NCBI GenBank assembly: GCA_029844215.1
Contig: CM056728.1
Span: 62,659,789-62,723,788 of the forward strand
Length of the DNA: 64,000 bases
From: Przewalskia tangutica
Lineage: Eukaryota; Streptophyta; Magnoliopsida; Solanales; Solanaceae
Reading direction: 5' to 3'
Positions 1-10,270 of this stretch are shown here, piece by piece. The notes under the pieces are model-generated. The model was given only the letters and a program-made list of their open reading frames with translations, made no database searches and was not told the DNA's origin. Both the position numbers and the translations under genes were made by a program. How positions within the stretch are numbered: the first letter of the stretch is position 1; each line of letters begins with the position of its first letter.

Positions 1-425
1 CGGTGTTATTTGTAAAGAAGAAGGATGGGAAGCTGTGTATGTGTGTTGATTACAGGCAGTTGAATAAGGTAACTATCAAGAACAGATATCCCCTCCCCAG
101 GATTGATGATTTGTTTGACCAATTACAGGGTGCGAGATGTTTCTCCAAGATAGACCTGCGATCTGGTTATCATCAGGTGCGAGTTAGAGAGGCAGATATC
201 CCAAAGACTGCATTCAGGACCCGGTATGGGCACTATGAGTTCAGGGTGATGTCTTTCGGGTTGACCAACGCCCCCGCAGTATTCATGGATTTGATGAACC
301 GGGTGTTCAAGTCATTCTTGGATATGTTCGTTATCGTATTCATTGATGATATCCTGGTTTATTCGCGCACCGAGCAGGAGCATGCGGATCACTTGAGGGC
401 GGTATTGGGAGTCCTCCGGGACTGA
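1..425 (+). pseudogene. pol: E0 pol fragment: reverse transcriptase core (Ty3/gypsy)
   Basis: Reverse transcriptase part of a Ty3/gypsy polyprotein, entering the window already inside RT. Visible motifs in order are VLFVKKKDGK, DYRQLNKVTIKNRYPLPRID, FSKIDLRSGYHQ (catalytic Asp block A), the SFGLTNAPA block, and the catalytic FIDDILVYS box at about residues 113-121. The family role is copying the element RNA into cDNA inside virus-like particles. The frame ends at TGA 423-425, where relatives read CGA (Arg) before QLYAKFSKC. This is a single C-to-T change of the kind expected from deamination of methylated cytosine, and the same frame continues directly after it. The 5' part of the element lies outside the window. 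Confidence 0.93.
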
Positions 426-839
426 CAGTTGTATGCCAAGTTCTCGAAATGCAAGTTTTGGTTGGCCTCAGTGGCTTTCTTAGGGCATGTTATTGGGGCC
501 GATGGTATTCGGGTTGATACAACAAAGATTGAGGCAGTTAATACTTGGCCCAGACCAACTACACCGACGGAGGTGCGCATCTTTTTGGGCCTTGCGGGTT
601 ATTATCGGAGATTTATGGAGAAGTTTGCTTCCATCTCAGCACCTTTGACTAGGCTGACTCAGAAAGCAGCTATGTTCCGGTGGACGGATGCTTGTGAGGA
701 GAGTTTCCAGTTACGGAAGGAGAAATTGACGACCGCCCCAGTCCTTACTCTTCTAGAGGGTTTAGACGGATATGTGGTTTATTGTGATGCGTCGGATGTC
801 GGGCTTGGGTGCGTCGATGCAAAGACGACAAAGTTATAG
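426..839 (+). pseudogene. pol: E0 pol fragment: RT thumb and start of RNase H
   Basis: Continuation of the same polyprotein in the same frame after the TGA. It reads QLYAKFSKCKFWL, FLGHVIGADGI, then the connection segment FLGLAGYYRRFMEKFASISAPLTRLT, and enters RNase H at YCDASDVGLGC, which holds the first catalytic Asp of the tethered gypsy RNase H. A frameshift just after GLGC (about 810-840) puts the rest of the family block out of frame. The peptide KHEKNYPTHDLELA can be followed in another frame at about 860-900. Confidence 0.9.
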
Positions 840-1450
840 CTACGATCTCGGCCATTTCGAAACATGAGAAGAACTATCCCACACATGACTTAGAGTTGGC
901 GTGATGATTCATGCCTTGAAGATCTGGAGACATTATTTGTATGGAGTTCATGTGGATATTTACACAGACCACAAAAGCCTCCAGTATATCTTCAGCCAGA
1001 GGGAGCTGAACTTACGGCAGAGACGGTGGTTGGAGCTACTTAAGGATTATGATGTTGACATTCTATACCACCCAAGGAAGGCCAATGTAGTTGCAGATGC
1101 CCTTAGTCGCAGATCGATGGGTAGTCTGTCAGGGGTGCAGCCAGAGAAGAAGGACATGGTCCGCGAGTTACATCGGCTAGCAAGCCTTGGGGTTCGTTTG
1201 GTTGATTCTGATAGTAATGGAGCTCGGGTTCGAGAGGTTGCCGAGCTTTCCATCATCGAGGAGGTGAAGAGGCGACAGTATGAGGATCCGATTATGGTAC
1301 GGTATCGAGATGCAGCTCTCCAGGAGGAGAAGAGTCTTTTTGAGGTAGCACCTGATGGGGTGCTAAGATTTGAGGGTCGGTTGTGTGTTCCGATGTGGAC
1401 AGACTTCGTGCCAGATTCTTGGGAGGCACACGGCTCGTTATTCTATTCAT
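840..1450 (+). pseudogene. pol: E0 pol fragment: RNase H C-terminal part and linker to integrase
   Basis: From 901 the frame reads IHALKIWRHYLYG, VDIYTDHKSLQYIF (DHKS, the typical Ty3/gypsy RNase H signature), RRWLELLKDYD, and ends RNase H with HPRKANVVADALSRR. The usual low-conservation linker to integrase follows. RNase H removes the genomic RNA strand during cDNA synthesis. Another small frameshift lies at about 1385-1440, before the integrase zinc-binding domain. Confidence 0.9.
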
Positions 1451-2658
1451 CCGGTCGACTAAGATGTACCATGACCTCGGATGTGTGTATTGGTGGGATG
1501 GCACGAAGAGGGCGTGGCGGGTTTTGCCTGATGTCCTAATTGTCGCAGTTAAGGTTGGCACGAAGCCGGGCTATGCGAGGCTATTGATATTCCGATGTGG
1601 AAGTGGGAGGTGATCAATATGGACTTTATTACAGGGTTACCTACCACTCAGAGGAAGCATGATTCCATCTGGGTTATTGTCGACAGTCGTGAAATCAGCC
1701 CATTTTCTTCGATCATGGCGACTTTTTCGGCCGAGGATTATGCTAGATCGTATATCGAGTGATTGTGAGATCGCACGGAGTTCCTATATCGATTATTTGC
1801 ATGCAGAGGAGCCCAGTTCATGGCTAACTTCTGGAGGTCTTTCCAGAAGGGATTAGGGACACAGGTGAGTCTCAGTACTGCGTTTCATCCTCAGACCGAG
1901 TGCACTATCCAGACACTTGAGGATATGCTGCGGGCTTGTGTTATTGATTTCAGGGGTAGCTGGGAGGATCATTTACCTCTGGTGGAGTTTGATTATAACA
2001 ACAACTACCATTCTAGTATTCAGATGGCGCCTTATGAGGCCTTATATGAGAGGAAGTGCAGGTCACCGATAGGCTGGTTTGAGGTGGGAGAAGTTCAGTT
2101 AGTCGGGCCAGACTTGATTCAGCAGGCCGTGGATAAGGTGAAGCTTATCCAGGAGCGGTTATTGTCATCTCAGAGTAGACAGAAGTCGTATGCTGATCAT
2201 CGGCGTCGACACTTGGAGATTGAGGTAGATGATTGGGACTTCCTGAAGGTGTCACCCATAAAGGGCGTGATGAGATTTGGGAAGAAAGGGAAACTCAGCC
2301 CAAGGTACATTGGGCCTTATCAGATTGTCCGTAGGGTAGGCAGGGTTGCCTATGAGTTGGATCTACCGTCCGATCTGGAGGCGGTACATCCAGTTTTTCA
2401 CGTGTCTATGTTGCAGAAATGTATTGGAGATCCATCTAGAGTGCACCCGATTCGTGATGTCCAGGTGACAAAGGGGTTATCGTATGAGGAGAGTCCTATA
2501 GCGATACTCGATCATCAGGTTAGGCGACTTCAGACAAAGGATGTGGCTTCCGTCAAGGTCTTATGGAGGAACGAGAACAGGGAGAAGATGATGTGGGAAG
2601 CAGAGGATGACATGATGAAGAAGTATCCTCACTTATTCCCTATACCTCCAGGTAACCC
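1451..2658 (+). pseudogene. pol: E0 pol fragment: integrase with GPY/F-like module and chromodomain-like C-terminus
   Basis: The integrase zinc domain is damaged: only KMYHDLGCVYWWDG is recognisable. The catalytic core begins with MDFITGLPTTQ (first Asp, about 1621-1650). The second Asp region is corrupted, reading CRGAQFMANFW. The third catalytic block is QTECTIQTLEDMLRACV, with the expected Glu region altered. From 1820 one long frame covers WEDHLPLVEF, MAPYEALYERKCRSPIGWFE, the GPY/F-like SPRYIGPYQIVRRVG, HPVFHVSMLQK, and the chromodomain-like ILDHQVRRLQTKDVASVKVLW...WEAEDDMMKKYPHLF. In chromoviruses this tail steers integration to heterochromatin. The normal stop after FPIPP seems lost, since the frame runs to 2905 into the LTR. 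Confidence 0.9.
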
Positions 2659-2790
2659 ACTTTCCTTCTTGTTAGTTTTAATTTGGCAATTATGCTTAAG
2701 TATTGTTGTGGCATGTGGAGCGTCTTTAATGGCAAAAAGAATAGTTAAGAGGGTCTATGCCGATATCGTGATTCGAGTAAGCCTAGAAGG

Positions 2791-2829
2791 AACATTCGGG
2801 ACGAATGTTTCTAAGGGGGGGGGGGGGAA
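2791..2829 (+). promoter_or_regulatory. E0 pre-PPT hairpin and polypurine tract
   Basis: An inverted repeat, AACATTCG (2791-2798) against CGAATGTT (2802-2809) with loop GGA, lies directly before a purine run (2813-2829, mostly G) that ends at the 3' LTR. The purine run primes plus-strand DNA synthesis. The hairpin recurs at the same place in the other elements of the window. The length of the G run is unreliable. Confidence 0.85.
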
Positions 2830-3441
2830 TGTTATACCCCGTAGTTCTGGCCATACGTGTGAGAGCGTACGAAAGGGAGTAAGACTTAAAATTTTCGAAA
2901 GATAGGTTGGCGGATTGTTTCGGATGGGTTTTTAGTCAACTTTGAGGCGGGTTATGACCCGTTACATTGAGATTTCCTAGGTGTTTCAAAGGCCTAGTGC
3001 GTAGTTCGTTGAGTCTAGTTTCTAACACAACCAACCGTTCGTCGATAGGACATCGGAGTAGAAAGTTATGGGAGTTACAAGTTCAGTGCGCAGTCGGACA
3101 GAAAGGTGTTTCGGTCAGGAGCCACAGGGCCGCGGCGCCAGATGATCTGAGGGTTCGCTGAAGTTGCAGCGCCGCGGCGCCGGGAAGCAGGGCCGCGGCG
3201 CCGGAAAGTTCTGGGAGTCGGCAGAGGTTTCAGCGCCGCGGCGCCGGCTGCAGGGCCGCGGCGCCGAGGCGGGTTCTGCGAAGTTGAGTGGAAAAATCTG
3301 AACTGTTTTGTTTTAAAAAAAAGCCATGGGAGGGTGACAAGTGTCCCCCCCCCCCCCATCTGATTTTGCATGTACTACTTATTGACCAAGTCTTGAAGAC
3401 TTGGTCATTCTTCAAGTTCTTCTCTCTCTCTAAAAATAAAA
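2830..3441 (+). mobile_element. E0 3' LTR, truncated by insertion of E1
   Basis: Starts TGTTATACCCCGTAG right after the PPT, as do the other LTRs in the window. It is interrupted at 3441, where a different LTR (E1) begins with TGTTACACCCCG. Its sequence differs from the other LTR families here and contains a distinctive GC-rich motif cluster. The remainder of this LTR is not seen in the window and presumably lies beyond the right edge. Confidence 0.85.
3126..3270 (+). repeat. Five copies of a GC-rich palindromic motif GCCGCGGCGCC
   Basis: The 11-mer GCCGCGGCGCC, built from overlapping palindromes CCGCGG and GGCGCC, occurs five times within about 145 bp, with uneven spacing of about 20 to 42 bp. 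It sits in the E0 LTR only and is not seen in the other LTR families of the window. Confidence 0.9.
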
Positions 3442-4499
3442 TGTTACACCCCGTAGTTCCAGGGTATGTATATGAGGACGTACGTGCGAGAATACGACAT
3501 TAAATTGAAAGGAAGAAAGATATGATTTTTTTTCGACGGCAAAGTTTTCGAGCTTCGTGAAGGAAAAAGGTTTATTATTGAGAATTGGATTCTCAACTTT
3601 GGTATTTAAGACTTTAAGAATTTATAAGAATTTTGGAATCTATTTTTACGGATTTGGTCATGTGGGGCCCACCCGAGGAATTTTACGTTTTGTGGGGCCC
3701 ACGAGGGTTACAAAATTTATGGACGAATGGGATGGCGACACGTGGCACCTCCCCCACATAGCCTTGGACTAAATTATGCAAGGATAGAATGGTCATTTGA
3801 CCATTGTGTATGATAAGTCTTCAAGCTTGAGAATATTGACCAAGTCAACTTGTCCACTTGGCTATTATCCATGTGTTCTTCATCCTAGCCACACATTTGT
3901 AATAATCTTGACCCTCCATTGTGTTATATATACCCAACTAGTGCAAGACTAGCTCTTTAACACTTAGAAAAAATTTCACACATTTTGTTCTCCAAGAAAG
4001 AGCTCTCGGGTTTGGTCCCTCTCTCACTAAAAAAATTTGTAGTTTTGATCCATTATTCACAAGACTTAAACCCAAGGTCCCTAAGGGTATTGTAAGGTTA
4101 TCTCAATAGAAAGATCCCGGAAAAGTGGCGTTTTCGTATTAGTCGCAAGGCGGAAACTTAAGGAGTTCTTCAACTTTGAAGTTGGAACTTGAAGATGAGT
4201 TCTTCATAGGCTTCTAAGGAGTGCTTGGAGCGGATTGGAACCTAAGGAAAGGAGCTAAGAATTGCTAGGGAGCGACTTTGAATCTTGGATATTTTAAGGG
4301 CTTGTAAAGGTATAATTCTTGTCGTTTTAGTAATTAAGATTACTTATTGTTGTAGCTATGGATATTAGCAAGCATGAGGTATTTAGTTATGAAGTTGATA
4401 AGTGTTATGGATATTGGAACTATAATCCGAAAACTAGCATGTTTAGTCCTTAAGATTACAATTCGATTTGAGTATTAGTATAAGTTGTCACATGTGTTA
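3442..4499 (+). mobile_element. E1 5' LTR, left part
   Basis: Starts TGTTACACCCCGTAGTTCC and matches the E1 3' LTR from 59365 nearly base for base. It contains GTGGGGCCCAC motifs at about 3664 and 3694, a G-box-like GACACGTGGC at about 3736, and a TATA box TATATATA at 3925-3932. It is split at 4499 by the array insertion; the rest resumes at 54103. Left of it is E0 LTR sequence ending in TAAAA. A target duplication cannot be checked because the right end of E1 is itself interrupted. Confidence 0.92.
4495..4499. repeat. Target site duplication TGTTA, left copy
   Basis: TGTTA at 4495-4499 is repeated at 54103-54107. The uninterrupted target can be read in the E1 3' LTR at about 60411-60430, where CACATG-TGTTA-TATAAAG is continuous. 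A 5-bp duplication is standard for Ty3/gypsy integrase, so 4500-54102 entered as one insertion. Confidence 0.93.
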
Positions 4500-4717
4500 T
4501 GTTACACCCCGTAGTTCCAGGGTATCTATGTGAGGACGTACGTACGAGAATACGACGTTAAGATTGGAAGGAAAGAAAGATGTGATTTTTCGACGGAAAA
4601 GTTTCCGGACTTTGTGAAGGAAAAATGTTCGTTAATGGGAATTGGATTCCCATATTTGGTATTTGGACTTCTTGGATTATATTAGAATTATGGAATTTTA
4701 TTTCCGGAATTGGTCAC

Positions 4718-5019
4718 GTGGGGCCCACGGGAGAAATTTACGGTTTTGTGGGGCCCACTTTGTTTTAGAGATTTTTGGCATTACGGATATTTTCGGAAGA
4801 TGAAATATTTTGGATGAGTAAAGGGGCGACACGTGTCACCCCCCTTAGGTGGCCATGTGGGCCGAATTGGTGGGATGTTGTTCAGCCACTGTCCTCGCCG
4901 AAATGGCCATAACACTTGCTCTTGTTTTGTTGGCCATGTGGTGTGGTGGGGCCCACACACACATGGCCCAATCTAGACCACACACTTGCTATGATCTTGG
5001 CCTTTGATTTCTATAAATA
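4718..5019 (+). promoter_or_regulatory. LTR1 promoter: TCP/G-box-like palindromes and TATA box
   Basis: The 11-bp motif GTGGGGCCCAC occurs at 4718-4728, 4748-4758 and 4946-4956. It contains overlapping GGNCCCAC and GTGGGNCC words, the known class I and II TCP-factor sites. CACGTG G-box cores occur just before the first copy and inside the perfect palindrome GACACGTGTC (4828-4837). A TATA box, TATAAATA, lies at 5012-5019. The order suggests a U3 promoter with transcription starting shortly after about 5045. Factor binding is inferred from consensus words only. Confidence 0.65.
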
Positions 5020-5537
5020 CCCCTTAGTGCAAGACTTATTATCATCCACACTTAAGTTTTTCCAAGGCAAAAATACCCCTCCCTTTGTGATGTTCGCCCA
5101 CCCCCACTTTGTGTAGAAAATACTTCAAGTGTTGTTGTATAATCCCAAATACCTTAGCCTAGTATCCCTAGTAGTATTCTAAAGTAATCCCAACATAAGA
5201 GCCCGGAAATACTACTTTATTCCAATAATGCATGAAAACCCTAGAAAAATCTTCATACTGGGATGAAGTGTTAAGAGGTTGTTTAGAAACTTCTAAGGGT
5301 CGCTTGGAGCGGGTTGGAGCGTAAGGAAGTGGAGCTAAACGTTGCTCAGGATCGACTTATAATCTTGGATAATTTTGGGCTTATCGAGGTAATGATCTAT
5401 GTCCTTCTATTGTAAGTGGATATTACATATGGTAGTAGTTTATAATTGAGTATAAGATATATTGGAAGGATGTTTATAAAGAATTGAACTGTATTTACAT
5501 TGGACTGTATTTACAGTAGACTTGTAGTATTATTGTG

Positions 5538-5576
5538 GGGCCGTGTTGTACACGCCCGTTAGACGTGTAACCCCTG
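5538..5576 (+). other. Conserved bulged stem-loop in LTR1
   Basis: GGGG, a short spacer, then TACACG, a loop of about 9 nt, CGTGTA and CCCC form a bulged hairpin. The same layout is found in the solo LTR (about 7034-7073), in E1 (about 54261-54302) and, amplified, in E3 (61985-62175). It lies about 530 bp after the TATA box, so probably in the transcribed leader. Confidence 0.6.
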
Positions 5577-5975
5577 AGTTGTTGGCTTGGTAACGGCCTT
5601 GATAGAGAGGAGATTTATGTGGTTACGGGGAGGTGTGCCAAATTTCCGTAGAATAAGGAACCTTGTACTTTGAAATGTGCTACCTAGAGATCGAGAAGTT
5701 GATAGATGTTTTGTGACCTTTATAGGTTGAAGTACTACGAGTAGCGTATTCTACTTGAAGGGTGGAAAAGACTAGCAGGGTTATAGTACTTTGGAGCATT
5801 TTGCTAATTGTCGATAATCGTCGCGAGGTATGTGAACCGCTCTATCTTTTCTAGCATGATTGTTGTGAACTATGTACGGTAGGCGATATGTGCTAAATGA
5901 ATTTGGTTGGTTTAAAACATAAAGTGTTATAATGGCTTTATGGGAAGTTTGTTATAACAACTTTATGTAGGTAAA

Positions 5976-8957
5976 TGTTACACCCCGTATTTACAGGACA
6001 TGTTTTAAGAACGTACGTGAGAGTTCCTAATGTTAAGATTAGAGACTTGTAAAAATTTATCGGAATTATGAAATTGTCGGAAAACGAATATTGTGGCGAA
6101 TGGGAGGGCGACACGTGTCACCCCCCCTTATGGTTGCCTTGGACGAATTAGGCAAGGACTAAAGGGTCATTTGACCTTTGTAGGATGACTAAGTCTTGCA
6201 AGTAGTGAGCTTGAGAAAATTGACTAAGTCAAAGGGTCCACAAGTCTTGATATTTAATTGAAGCTCATCCAAGCCACCCATTTGTTCACATCTTGACCCT
6301 CCATTGTGCTATATAATACTACTAGTAGCAAGACATAGTCCAACACTTAGAAAAAATTTCAAGAATTTCAAGAACAACAATAGTTGCTCTCGGGTTCACT
6401 TGCATTTGAAAAGGAAAGTTTTTTGTTTCTTGTCCTTTAAGCTCCACACTTTAAACCAAGGTTCTTGAGTGTATTGTAAGTGTATCTCAATAGAAAAATC
6501 TCAGAAAAAGATAGTTTTCGTATTAGTCGCAAGGTGAAAACCTAGTTGCTTTCTAGGTTTTGTTTGGAAGTTTGAAGGAAATTTGTTGGTATTGTTCTAA
6601 GGGTCTCAAGTAGCGGATTGAAGTGTCTTGAAGAGACTCTAAGTTGCTAAGGAGCGACTTCGGATTTGGAGTTGGATTAAGATTCGTTGAGGTAATAATC
6701 TTGTCTCTTAAGTGTTACAAGATTATATATTGTCGTTAGCTTTACATTTTACTAGCACGAAGTATATGTGTTGAAGTTTTATAAGTGTAATGGATTGTTG
6801 TAGCCTTAAATCGAAATGTCATTTAAGCCATGAAGTTGGATTACAAATTGGTCGCTTATTAGAATCGCCGCATGTTACTTACTTGAAGATTATAGTAGTT
6901 ATAATCGATCGACTTGATATCATGTTATGCTAACAACTTGGATTGAAATGGAAATTGGATAAGAATTGGTATTGTTGCATCTCAATGTGGCCGAATTGGA
7001 CTAGTAGTTTGTATTAGTTTGATATCGTTTGTGGGGCGGAATTTTACACGTCTAGTAGGCGTGTAATCCCCTATTGTTAATTGCATTGATTGGGCCTTAA
7101 ATGTGGCATGTTTGGTTATTGAATTCGGCCTTGAAAAAGGTGGCAAAGTAAGTAGAAACAAAGGAGGTGCTGTCCGATTTTCCGTAGAATTTAGAGACTT
7201 TACACTTATAATATTCTACGTTTGAAGTAAGGCGTTAATAGACGTATTGTGGATATTATAGGTTGACATTCTACGGGCGGGATTTTGTACTTGGCAAGTG
7301 GTTTGACCCGAAGAGGTATGTAGAACTTTCCTCTCTTGAGCATGACTAGTTGCACGATATAGTACTGCAGACGACAAGACCTTGATATCCTTTACTAGTT
7401 TTATGAATAGCCAAGTCGGGTGAGTTAGAGATTAACTCACTTCTTTGAAAGTATTAAGGATGTCTTAAGTTTTATTAAAGTTAAGGACTTGAAGAGTTTT
7501 AAAGTATGTGATACTTGTTCCGTTTTAAACGTATAAGTCCCTTGGATAGGAAATTGTTTTTGGCTAAGGTATAAAGTGAATATAACGACTTTATGGGAAG
7601 TTGGTTATATTAGCTTTATGGAAAGATAAATGACTTGATTTAATGAAAGGCAATTTGATTTTAAGGCATCAATTGCCTAAGGTTTGATAAGAAAATGAGT
7701 CACTTGATTTAGAAACCTAACCTTATTTCCAAAAGGTATTGTGACTTGTCCTGAAAAGTAATTTTGACTTGATACTATGGTTAATAGTATCTTGGAAGTT
7801 TTATACTAAAAAGAGTCATTTGTTTTAAAGAGTAGAAGTATGTAGTACTTGGGTTAAATTCCCGGATTTTTATAAAAGATATGCTAGTGCCTTAAGTAAA
7901 CTAAAATGAGAGTGTATATGAATAAGACTAATAAGAAGTTAGGGGGATTTCTTAACTTGCTTACTTATTGTATGATAAGCCGGTAGTGCTTATGTTATGT
8001 ATGATGGCCGGTTGAGATAGGGTAAGAGTATATCTGAGGGGTAAATCCCCAAGATCGTTATACTACCTTCTTCAGGGTAAGAGTATATCTGAGGGGTAAA
8101 TCCCCAAGATCGTTATACCACCTGCTTCAGGGTAAGAGTATATCTGAGGGGTAAATCCCCAAGATCGTTATACCACCTGTTTCCGTGGATTTGCTACCCA
8201 CGATGCGAGGAATACCTCATGCGAGTCCTTATGGGCTTATGCGGTGAAATAGTCCCATGCGGTAGTACACTATCGCGAGAATACCTCATGCGGGTCCACA
8301 CGACCTATGCGGGTGAAATAGTCCCAGGAGTAGGATTGCTTAATGATACTGCGGGCGGATGGTCCTCCTTTGATCGTGAGCTTCCTATTTTTATGTTGTA
8401 CGTATACTATTAGTTACTCTCATTGTTAGTAAGGCACTGTGTACTGTAATTTTGTTATCATACATGTCTCCGGCTTTGTTTTAAACTTACGATGTAATTA
8501 CAGTATTTTCTAGTTTTACATACTTGGTACATATCAGGTACCCCTTCCTGGCTGCGTTCACGCCGCAGTAGTGGTAAGGTGGTGGATCCTCATTCTTAGG
8601 ATCACTTATCAGACGTCAGAAGCTCCATTTCTCCGGAGGCTTGTCTTTTTGGTACAGTCTTTCCCTGATGTTGTAGATTTATGTACATTCAGGGGTATGG
8701 CGGGGCCCTGTCCCGCCACTGTTGTTATTCTTAAAGGTCTGTAGTCACATGTTGTGGTTTGGGGCTGTAAGAACCGAGTTGTACAGTTTTTCTTTGATTA
8801 TGCATATTTTATGGAAGGCGGCCTTATCGGCTAGCCTGTGATATTATTGTCTAAACATGTTGTATGTTATGTTTGTTCCGCTGCTATTCTCTGATGTATA
8901 CCTGAACGGGGTGCCCAGGTAGGGCACCAGTCGCGGCCCCGGGGTCGGGTCGTGACA
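5976..8957 (+). mobile_element. Solo LTR inside LTR1 (TSD GTAAA)
   Basis: A complete 2982-bp LTR of a different family, starting TGTTACACCCCGTATTTACAG and ending GGGTCGTGACA, with no PBS or internal region. It is flanked by GTAAA on both sides (5971-5975 and 8958-8962). The empty site is preserved in LTR4 near 52115-52125. It has its own GACACGTGTC palindrome near 6110 and a TATA-like segment near 6311. Solo LTRs arise by recombination between the two LTRs of a full element. Confidence 0.93.
8021..8185 (+). repeat. Three 55-bp tandem repeats in the solo LTR
   Basis: The unit starts GGTAAGAGTATATCTGAGG and begins at 8021, 8076 and 8131. Each unit carries a small inverted repeat GGGGTAAATCCCC. 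The block recurs in the other two solo LTR copies (about 26845-27005 and 36525-36680). Confidence 0.92.
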
Positions 8958-9879
8958 GTAAAGAAATGGTTTGTGGTTTTTAAAAGATAAGAGACTTGAC
9001 TTATAAATGACTTGATGTGAAATATTAAGGACTTGGTTTGTGTTAAAAAGTTGTGAAACCGCATTTATGAGAAATGGGTAATTGGATTTTAAAAGGAATA
9101 AGTTATATTGATTTCGGAAATGAGAATAAGTATCGAACAAACCACTACAGCGTTAATAAAGGAAAATGTATTGACTAATTAATTATTATTAAAACCAGTA
9201 GAAACCTCCATCTGCATAGAAGCTAAGATAAGACAAAATTGTATTACATTTCCTAGATCATTGCTGCTTTAATAAGATCATTAATAACAAGTATTGATTT
9301 TTTCTTAAATTCCAAAGTAAGGAACTTGTTTCCTAAAAGAAAAGAGACTTGAGGAATTTGAAGTGTTTTGGTTTAAAAGAAAGGCATGGTTTTGCCTTAA
9401 GATGGTTTAAAAAGAAGGTATGGAAATTGTTTTGGTTTACTTAAAAAGATAGTTACTCAATTTTGATACTACGGGTATCGTGTGACTTTTTGTGAAAGAA
9501 ATGGATCTTTTAAAGAGTTAAAGTACGTAGTACCTTGGGATTAAAATCCGGATTTGTTGTAATAAAATGAAAGTCTATGAGTACGTTGAACTTGCCTATG
9601 CTTATTGTGATAGCCTTTGTTGTGCAAGTGTTTTGATCCTTATGCTACCGCGTCTCTCGATGGAGGGCCGGTCATATTATTCTTGATCACTTTGGGCATA
9701 CTGACTCGATGGATGGTCCACGGGTATGCGGCCATGATGAGGGTTCGTTCCCTGTTGATAGTGTTATTACATGGACTAGATCTCCATGAGGTTTCATCAC
9801 GCGGTGGATTCGCAACTAGCCTCATACTTGCCTGGCCGTTCACGCAGCCGGTTACGGTAGTTGGCTTTCGTACTTGCCC

Positions 9880-10270
9880 CGGTCAGTGTTAGGATGAAGT
9901 CTCGTGATCAGGGTGGATCTGGTGGTTAGCCTATGTACTTGCCCCGGCCGACGGCGTGATGCAGTGGATCCGCAGAGGCTATCGATTTTGCCCCCGCCAC
10001 CGTGACGCAGCTTTTTCGCTTTTAGACCAAGTTTCGTGATGCAGGTGGATCTCGTAGTTAGCTTACGTACTTGCCCGGCCAACGACGCGTGATATAGGTG
10101 GATCGGTAGAGGCTATCGACTTGCCCGGCCACTTCGTGATACGCTTATATAGTACCGCTGTACGGTAGAGTTACGTAGCCGGCTTCGACGCCTTGGCCAA
10201 TCAATGACGATGCAGGTTGGTTCTGGTAGCTATGCCTTCGTACTTGCCCCGTACGGTTCTTATGACACAT
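9880..10270 (+). repeat. Imperfect ~60-bp tandem repeats in LTR1
   Basis: The consensus contains GTGATGCAGGGTGGATCTGG, TAGAGGCTATCGTACTTG and CCCCGGTCAG, with spacing of about 60 bp. Copies here show many small losses relative to the cleaner block in LTR2 (28610-28960). Similar blocks are in LTR4 (about 52945-53300) and in E1 (about 55735-56170). Confidence 0.8.

Noticed and set aside
9617..9892. Frame of about 90 codons in LTR1 (repeated near 28428 and 52776)
   Set aside because: It lies in the tandem-repeat part of the LTR, changes length with small indels between copies, and has no recognisable domain.
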